DNA of 45,193 nucleotides, from positions 1 through 45,193 of the forward strand of contig CANAQK010000009.1 of NCBI GenBank assembly GCA_947363605.1, read 5' to 3'. Within the stretch, counting starts at the first letter, position 1; each line of letters opens with the position of its first letter. Origin of the DNA: an uncultured Clostridia bacterium (GTDB taxonomy: Bacteria; Bacillota; Clostridia; Oscillospirales; Ruminococcaceae). The notes beneath the pieces were generated by a model that was given only the letters and a program-made list of their open reading frames with translations, was not told where the DNA came from and ran no database searches. This document shows, piece after piece, positions 41,370 to 45,193 of this stretch. A program made the position numbers and the translations under genes.

Positions 41370-42188
41370 ATGAGAAAAAGGATCATCGACGGGCATGCCC
41401 ATATTTTCCCTCAAAAAATTGCCGAGAAGGCGGTGGCTTCCATCGGCGGCTTTTATGATCTGGAAATGCGCGCCGGCCGCGGCACCAGCGAGGCTTTGCT
41501 GGAAAGCGGCGGAAAAATCGGGACGGAGCGGTATCTGGTTTGCTCCACCGCGACCCGTCCCGGACAGGTACAGAGCATCAATGACTTTATCCTGGAGGAA
41601 ACCCGGAAGCATCCCGAATTTGTGGGGTTTGCTACCCTCCATCCGGAGATGGAGGGGCTGGAGGAGGAATTCGAACGGATTTTGGAACGGGGCTATGCCG
41701 GGATCAAGCTGCATCCGGATTTCCAGCGGTTTGCTATCGACGACGAGCAGGCCTTTCCGATTTACCGGATGGCGGCGGAAACGGGGCTTTTTATCCTATT
41801 CCATACCGGGGACGCGCGGTATGAATTTTCCAGCCCGCGGAAGCTGGCGGCCGTGACGGAAAAATTCCCCGGCCTGTTCTGTATTGCGGCGCATTTCGGG
41901 GGTTACCAGCGTTGGCAGGAAGCCTACGACTGCTACGAAAGCCCCCGGATTTATATGGACACTTCCAGCGCGCTGTTCCGGCTGACCGAGGAGGAAGCGC
42001 TCCGGTTTTTCGAAAAATTCGGCTGGGATCATTTCTTCTGGGGCACGGACTTCCCCATGTGGAAACACGAGGAGGAGCTGGCGCGGTTTGAGGCGCTCCC
42101 GCTGGGCAAAGAGGCGCAGGAGGCGATCTTGGCGGGGAACTTTGCCCGTGTGATTTTGAAGGAGCCGGATGGGGTTTTAAATTTGTAA
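41370..42188 (+). CDS. Amidohydrolase-family metal-dependent hydrolase/decarboxylase
   Basis: A 272-residue TIM-barrel protein of the Amidohydrolase_2 group. Metal-binding HAHIF near the N-terminus, then GIKLHPDFQ, LFHTGD, CIAAHFGG and the catalytic Asp region FFWGTDFPMW, all in family order. This group includes hydrolases and non-oxidative decarboxylases (resorcylate, ACMSD type); substrate is unknown. The ATG at 41370 follows AAGAAGG; the TTG six bases earlier is too close to that site. A consensus promoter separates it from oadG, so a link to the decarboxylase subunits is only suggestive. Confidence 0.85.
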   Translation: MRKRIIDGHAHIFPQKIAEKAVASIGGFYDLEMRAGRGTSEALLESGGKIGTERYLVCSTATRPGQVQSINDFILEETRKHPEFVGFATLHPEMEGLEEEFERILERGYAGIKLHPDFQRFAIDDEQAFPIYRMAAETGLFILFHTGDARYEFSSPRKLAAVTEKFPGLFCIAAHFGGYQRWQEAYDCYESPRIYMDTSSALFRLTEEEALRFFEKFGWDHFFWGTDFPMWKHEEELARFEALPLGKEAQEAILAGNFARVILKEPDGVLNL

Positions 42189-42217
42189 AAAATATTTCTT
42201 AAATTGCTCATTTTACA

Positions 42218-42246
42218 TTGAAAATAATTTAACACTATAGTATAAT
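42218..42246 (+). promoter_or_regulatory. Promoter of oadG-oadB
   Basis: TTGAAA (42218-42223), 17-bp spacer, TATAAT (42241-42246). Confidence 0.85.
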
Positions 42247-42300
42247 GAATATGACTTTGATATTTTTATGTCGAAAAACCAACAAGAAGGAGAGACGGAT

Positions 42301-42678
42301 ATGATTGATTGGGGATTTTCACTGGCCGTTGTCATTACAGGTCTGGTCGTCGTATTTGCAGTGCTGGTCATTCTGGTGCTGTTGTGCAGCATAATGGGCT
42401 CCGTTTTCAAATCGATGAACAGTAAAAAAGACAGCAAGCCGGAAGCTCCGAAGCCAGAAAAGAAAGCAGAGATTTCCAGAACTGCGGCTCCGATGAAAGC
42501 AGCGGCGCCGGTGGTGGAGGCTGGGATCCCGGGCGAGGTCGTCGCGGCTATTTCTGCGGCGGTTGCCTGTATGATGGGTTCGAACCAGGCGTTTGCAGTC
42601 CGTAAAATCAGCCGTGCAAAGGGCGGACGTCCGGCATGGAATGCGGCGGGGATTGCGGAAAATACACATCCTTTTTAA
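42301..42678 (+). CDS. oadG: Na+-translocating decarboxylase gamma subunit (OadG family)
   Basis: A 125-residue protein: one N-terminal TM helix (LAVVITGLVVVFAVLVILVLLCSIM), a Lys/Pro/Ala-rich linker and a C-terminal segment ending WNAAGIAENTHPF, the conserved end of OadG (W-x-x-A-G-x-x-E-N-T-x-P-F). Gamma subunits anchor the carboxyltransferase to the beta subunit and bind zinc. ATG at 42301 follows AAGGAGAG; a longer start at 42268 has no ribosome site. It is followed by oadB after 61 bp. Confidence 0.9.
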   Translation: MIDWGFSLAVVITGLVVVFAVLVILVLLCSIMGSVFKSMNSKKDSKPEAPKPEKKAEISRTAAPMKAAAPVVEAGIPGEVVAAISAAVACMMGSNQAFAVRKISRAKGGRPAWNAAGIAENTHPF

Positions 42679-42739
42679 ATAAGCGCCTCTTTTACACCGC
42701 GGCAACCTGACATTCTAATAAGGAGAGTACAGATTTAAT

Positions 42740-43930
42740 ATGTTTGAAGTATTTATCGAAACGATCCAGGGCATTTGGGGGTCTTCCGGGCTTCGCGTGC
42801 TGGTTGAAACGATCGACTGGCAGGCGATACTGATGATCGCTATTTCTTTTGTGCTGATGTACCTGGCTGTTGTCAAAGGCTTTGAGCCGCTGCTGCTTCT
42901 GCCGATCGCGTTTGGTATGTTTTTGACCAACCTGCCGATGGCGGAAATGTTCCATATGGAGTTTTTCACCGACCCCAAGGGCAATATCCCGTGGGGGGAG
43001 CTGCTCCATGACGGCGGCTTGCTGGACTTTTTGTATATCGGCGTCAAGCTGGGGATTTATCCGTCCCTGATTTTCCTTGGAATCGGTGCAATGACGGACT
43101 TCGGCCCGCTGATTGCAAACCCGAAATCCTTCCTGCTGGGTGCGGCTGCACAGGCGGGTATTTTCCTGACCTTCCTGGGCGCAATTGCATTGGGCTTTGG
43201 TTATGATATTGCTGCGGCGATCGGGATTATCGGCGGCGCAGACGGCCCGACGGCGATTTACGTAGCAAAAACCCTTGCACCGACCCTGCTGGGTTCGATT
43301 GCAATTGCGGCTTATTCTTATATGGCGCTGGTCCCGATGATCCAGCCGCCGATCATGAAAGCCCTGACCACCAAGAAGGAACGTGCGGTTGTGATGCAGC
43401 AGCTCCGTCCGGTAACCAAAACCGAGAAAATCCTATTCCCGATTTTTGTTACCCTGATTATTTCACTGCTGGTTCCGTCGGCTACCCCGCTGCTGGGTAT
43501 GCTCATGCTGGGCAATCTGATGAAGGAAAGCGGCATGGTAGACCGTCTGGTAAAAACCGCGCAGAATGAATTGATGAATATCGTCACGATTTTCCTGGGT
43601 GTTTCGGTTGGTGCAACTGCGACGGCCAACTACTTCCTGACTTGGGAAACCATCAAGATTATCGTTTTGGGCCTGATCGCATTCTGTATGGGTACAGCCT
43701 GCGGCGTCCTGTTTGGTAAGATTATGTACATTGCTACCAAGGGCAAGGTCAACCCGCTGATCGGCTCGGCCGGGGTATCGGCGGTCCCGATGGCGGCCCG
43801 TGTAGCTCAAAAAGTCGGCGCCGAGGAAAACCCGACCAACTTCCTGCTTATGCACGCCATGGGCCCGAATGTTGCCGGTGTTATCGGTTCTGCGGTTGCG
43901 GCAGGTGTCCTGCTGAGTATTTTCGCATAA
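42740..43930 (+). CDS. oadB: Na+-translocating decarboxylase beta subunit (OadB/GcdB family)
   Basis: A 396-residue integral membrane protein with about 9-11 helices. The key motif [17 protein letters not shown] holds Asp168, equivalent to the essential Na+/H+ site aspartate of Klebsiella OadB. The second conserved region is [85 protein letters not shown] forms the end. It couples decarboxylation of carboxybiotin to Na+ export. The carboxyltransferase and biotin carrier genes, usually adjacent, are not here: a terminator follows directly. Confidence 0.96.
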   Translation: MFEVFIETIQGIWGSSGLRVLVETIDWQAILMIAISFVLMYLAVVKGFEPLLLLPIAFGMFLTNLPMAEMFHMEFFTDPKGNIPWGELLHDGGLLDFLYIGVKLGIYPSLIFLGIGAMTDFGPLIANPKSFLLGAAAQAGIFLTFLGAIALGFGYDIAAAIGIIGGADGPTAIYVAKTLAPTLLGSIAIAAYSYMALVPMIQPPIMKALTTKKERAVVMQQLRPVTKTEKILFPIFVTLIISLLVPSATPLLGMLMLGNLMKESGMVDRLVKTAQNELMNIVTIFLGVSVGATATANYFLTWETIKIIVLGLIAFCMGTACGVLFGKIMYIATKGKVNPLIGSAGVSAVPMAARVAQKVGAEENPTNFLLMHAMGPNVAGVIGSAVAAGVLLSIFA

Positions 43931-43940
43931 AATTTGATCG

Positions 43941-43980
43941 GAAAACCCGCTGGAGGATTCCTCCAGCGGTTTTTTTCTTT
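43941..43980 (+). terminator. Terminator of oadG-oadB
   Basis: CCGCTGGAGGA pairs with TCCTCCAGCGG, then seven or more T. Confidence 0.93.
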
Positions 43981-43986
43981 TCAGGG

Positions 43987-44354
43987 CTTTCCACAACATC
44001 GGGAAAAGTTTGTGGAAACCCGTGTGGAAAATAGGGTCTGAAAATGCCTGCGAAAGAAAGCGGATCCTGAAAAATATACGTAATGTTATGTCTTTTCCGA
44101 CAGATTTCCACAGGAAAGCGCGAAAGCGGCTGCTGGGGAAATGGGCAGTTTTCCACCTTTTCCACTGAGTTTTCCACCAGTGTTGGAAATAGGGGAGCGT
44201 TTTGGGGGAAAAATATCCTCAAATAAGGCAGATTTGTAAACAAGATGTATAGATTACAGCTTTCTTGTTCATAATGAGCAGAGATTTGATGGTTTTGGTG
44301 TGAAAATACGCAATTTGCCAAAAAAGCCGGACATATAATCGAGCGTTTTCCACT
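43987..44354. promoter_or_regulatory. Cluster of eight TTTCCAC motifs in a 370-bp intergenic region
   Basis: Sites: 43987-43995 CTTTCCACA; 44011-44019 (minus) GTTTCCACA; 44023-44031 (minus) TTTTCCACA; 44104-44112 ATTTCCACA; 44149-44157, 44158-44166 and 44170-44178 TTTTCCAC(C/T); 44346-44354 TTTTCCACT. They resemble the DnaA box TTATCCACA with one or two changes. The region is AT-rich and without a gene. Confidence 0.55.
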
Positions 44355-44427
44355 GGACTTTGAACAGGATGTGTGAAAAACAGGGTGGGGAGGGATCCTT
44401 CTGCTGAAAGGTGTCAATAAGCGGATC

Positions 44428-44661
44428 GTGGAGATCAATTATACCAGGGATGATTTTATTGAACGGGCAATTTTGATTTTAAATCCGGAGAACAGCGGGA
44501 TGTCGGAACAGGTTGCGCGGGAAAAAGCGGGCCACTATATGCAGGGGGTGCTTGCAACAGCGGGGAAAGCGCGGCCCCGCGCCCGGTTCCGGGCTTTTCT
44601 CTGGGTGCTGCTGGGTGCTGGGATCGGGGCGGCTGTATCGGCGCTCTGTCTGCTTTTATAA
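44428..44661 (+). CDS. Small tail-anchored protein, 77 aa
   Basis: From the GTG at 44428: EINYTRDDFIERAILIL, a helical stretch (MSEQVAREKAGHYMQGVL), a basic segment (GKARPRARFR) and a C-terminal TM helix (AFLWVLLGAGIGAAVSALCLLL). Start is uncertain: the frame is open back to 44377, and a CTG at 44401 has a better GGGGAGGG site, adding LLKGVNKRI. I do not recognise the family. The TM helix at the very end suggests tail anchoring with the body in the cytoplasm. It lies just after the TTTTCCAC cluster. Confidence 0.6.
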   Translation: MEINYTRDDFIERAILILNPENSGMSEQVAREKAGHYMQGVLATAGKARPRARFRAFLWVLLGAGIGAAVSALCLLL

Positions 44662-44736
44662 GGAAATCCAGCCGGGGGTCCGGATCGTTTGCGGGAATTT
44701 GGGGAAGTGTCCAACATAAAGGCTTTATGGGGAGAG

Positions 44737-44962
44737 ATGCCGTGCTCTGCAGGCCGCAGTTCGAATGCGGGACTCCGCGTCCCGCACCCCCCTCTTTTCT
44801 TTGACCGTTCAAAGGAAAGAGGGGAAAAGAAAACTGCCCAGGGCGGGCCCCCACCCCCACATGGTGGACAGTGGGAATGCTCTCCCCTGCTGTCGAGCCG
44901 CCCCGGTCCGATACCGGAGGAACGCGGCTCAGGGGCTGCTCCTCTTCAAAGTTTGATTCTTT
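44737..44962. repeat. Family E GC-rich dispersed repeat (E2)
   Basis: Second copy of the repeat at 34725-34960, same orientation, with the shared blocks TCTTTGACCGTTCAAAG, CCCTGCTGTCGAGCCGCCCC and CCGGAGGAAC. Confidence 0.65.
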
Positions 44963-44967
44963 TATAC

Positions 44968-45137
44968 TATAGTCGGCACACCCTCAAATCGGCGCCCGAT
45001 TTGAGGGTCAGGCTTTGCCTGGCATAAAATGCGCTGCGCGCCGTTTAGGAAGCCCTACCGCATGGCCGCTCCGCTGACGGCAGGATGCCGCAGTGTTAAA
45101 AAGAAGCCAATGCTTCTTTTCAAGTGCGTTGACTATA
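44968..45137 (+). repeat. Family A hairpin element (A7)
   Basis: Complete 170-bp copy, TATAGTCGGCACACC to GTGCGTTGACTATA. It contains an extra GC segment (GCATGGCCGCTCCGCTGACG) before the conserved right half. One base of the hairpin stem differs (GTTAAAAAGAAGCC). It abuts family B sequence. Confidence 0.92.
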
Positions 45138-45193
45138 GTATTATTTCCAAATTAAAAATTCGGAAATAATACATTTAATTTGAGCCGTTTTGC
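45138..45193 (-). repeat. Family B element, partial inverted copy (B2)
   Basis: The reverse complement matches 1238-1293 almost base for base (GCAAAACGGCTCAAAT, then TATTATTTCCGAAT...). It is cut by the window end. It starts immediately after A7 (GACTATA|GTATTATTTCC). Confidence 0.8.

Noticed and set aside
43987..44354. Calling the TTTTCCAC cluster the chromosomal origin oriC
   Set aside because: No dnaA, dnaN, rpmH or gyr genes are beside it, and none of the sites is a perfect TTATCCACA. Kept only as an unexplained motif cluster.
1..45193. CRISPR array
   Set aside because: The repeats are dispersed kilobases apart with hairpins and inverted ends, not evenly spaced direct repeats, and no cas gene is present.

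Overview
The window looks like a chromosomal piece of a moderately GC-rich, anaerobic, gut-type Bacillota (class Clostridia, probably an Oscillospirales/Ruminococcaceae relative). This is inferred from the gene set: a DUF4080-type B12/radical SAM protein, a YlmC/YmxH sporulation-type PRC-barrel protein, flagellin lysine methylase, Na+-translocating decarboxylase subunits, secreted glycan- and mucin-active enzymes and Ser/Glu-rich surface linkers. Promoters are classic sigma-A type (several TTGACA-17-TATAAT) and ribosome sites are strong AGGAGG. There is no rRNA, CRISPR array, prophage module or recognisable transposase.

Layout. 0-7.4 kb: DegV protein, hot-dog thioesterase, two tRNA-Ser genes, GH31 glycosidase, a frameshifted relic gene, a radical SAM protein, a small membrane protein and tRNA-Gly. 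7.5-13.9 kb: a two-gene surface operon made of a 1716-aa secreted M60 metallopeptidase with a dockerin, and a membrane-anchored protein with a cohesin-like domain. 14-19 kb, mostly on the minus strand: DEAD-box helicase, a ribbon-helix-helix regulator facing a short operator-controlled transcript, a 55-aa membrane protein, a repetitive coiled-coil protein and two tandem XRE regulators, then an unknown 222-aa gene on the plus strand. 18.8-22.4 kb: adaptor/ATPase/permease exporter operon. 22.8-25.5 kb: FliB and NhaC. 25.7-29.7 kb: c-di-GMP genes (PilZ, dual GGDEF-EAL) and a GNAT. 30.3-34.5 kb: AAC(3)-family acetyltransferase, sulfatase, PRC-barrel protein, TraX and an XRE-membrane protein. 35-41.2 kb: envelope genes (degenerate signal-peptidase-like protein, GHL10 lipoprotein, GHL10-like/amidase fusion). 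41.4-43.9 kb: amidohydrolase, OadG and OadB. The end holds a cluster of TTTTCCAC motifs, a small tail-anchored protein and repeats.

The unusual thing at genome scale is the density of short, non-coding, hairpin-rich dispersed elements between genes. I distinguish six families: A (termini TATAGTC...GACTATA, seven copies), B, C, D, E and F (a 275-bp MITE-like element). Several sit between a promoter and its gene, or end exactly at a stop codon. The strongest biological lead is the adjacent dockerin-peptidase and cohesin-like anchor pair, which could form a minimal two-protein cellulosome-like surface complex for glycoprotein degradation. The second lead is the ribbon-helix-helix gene with a divergent consensus promoter that carries two perfect palindromic operators and drives a roughly 190-nt transcript with almost no coding capacity.
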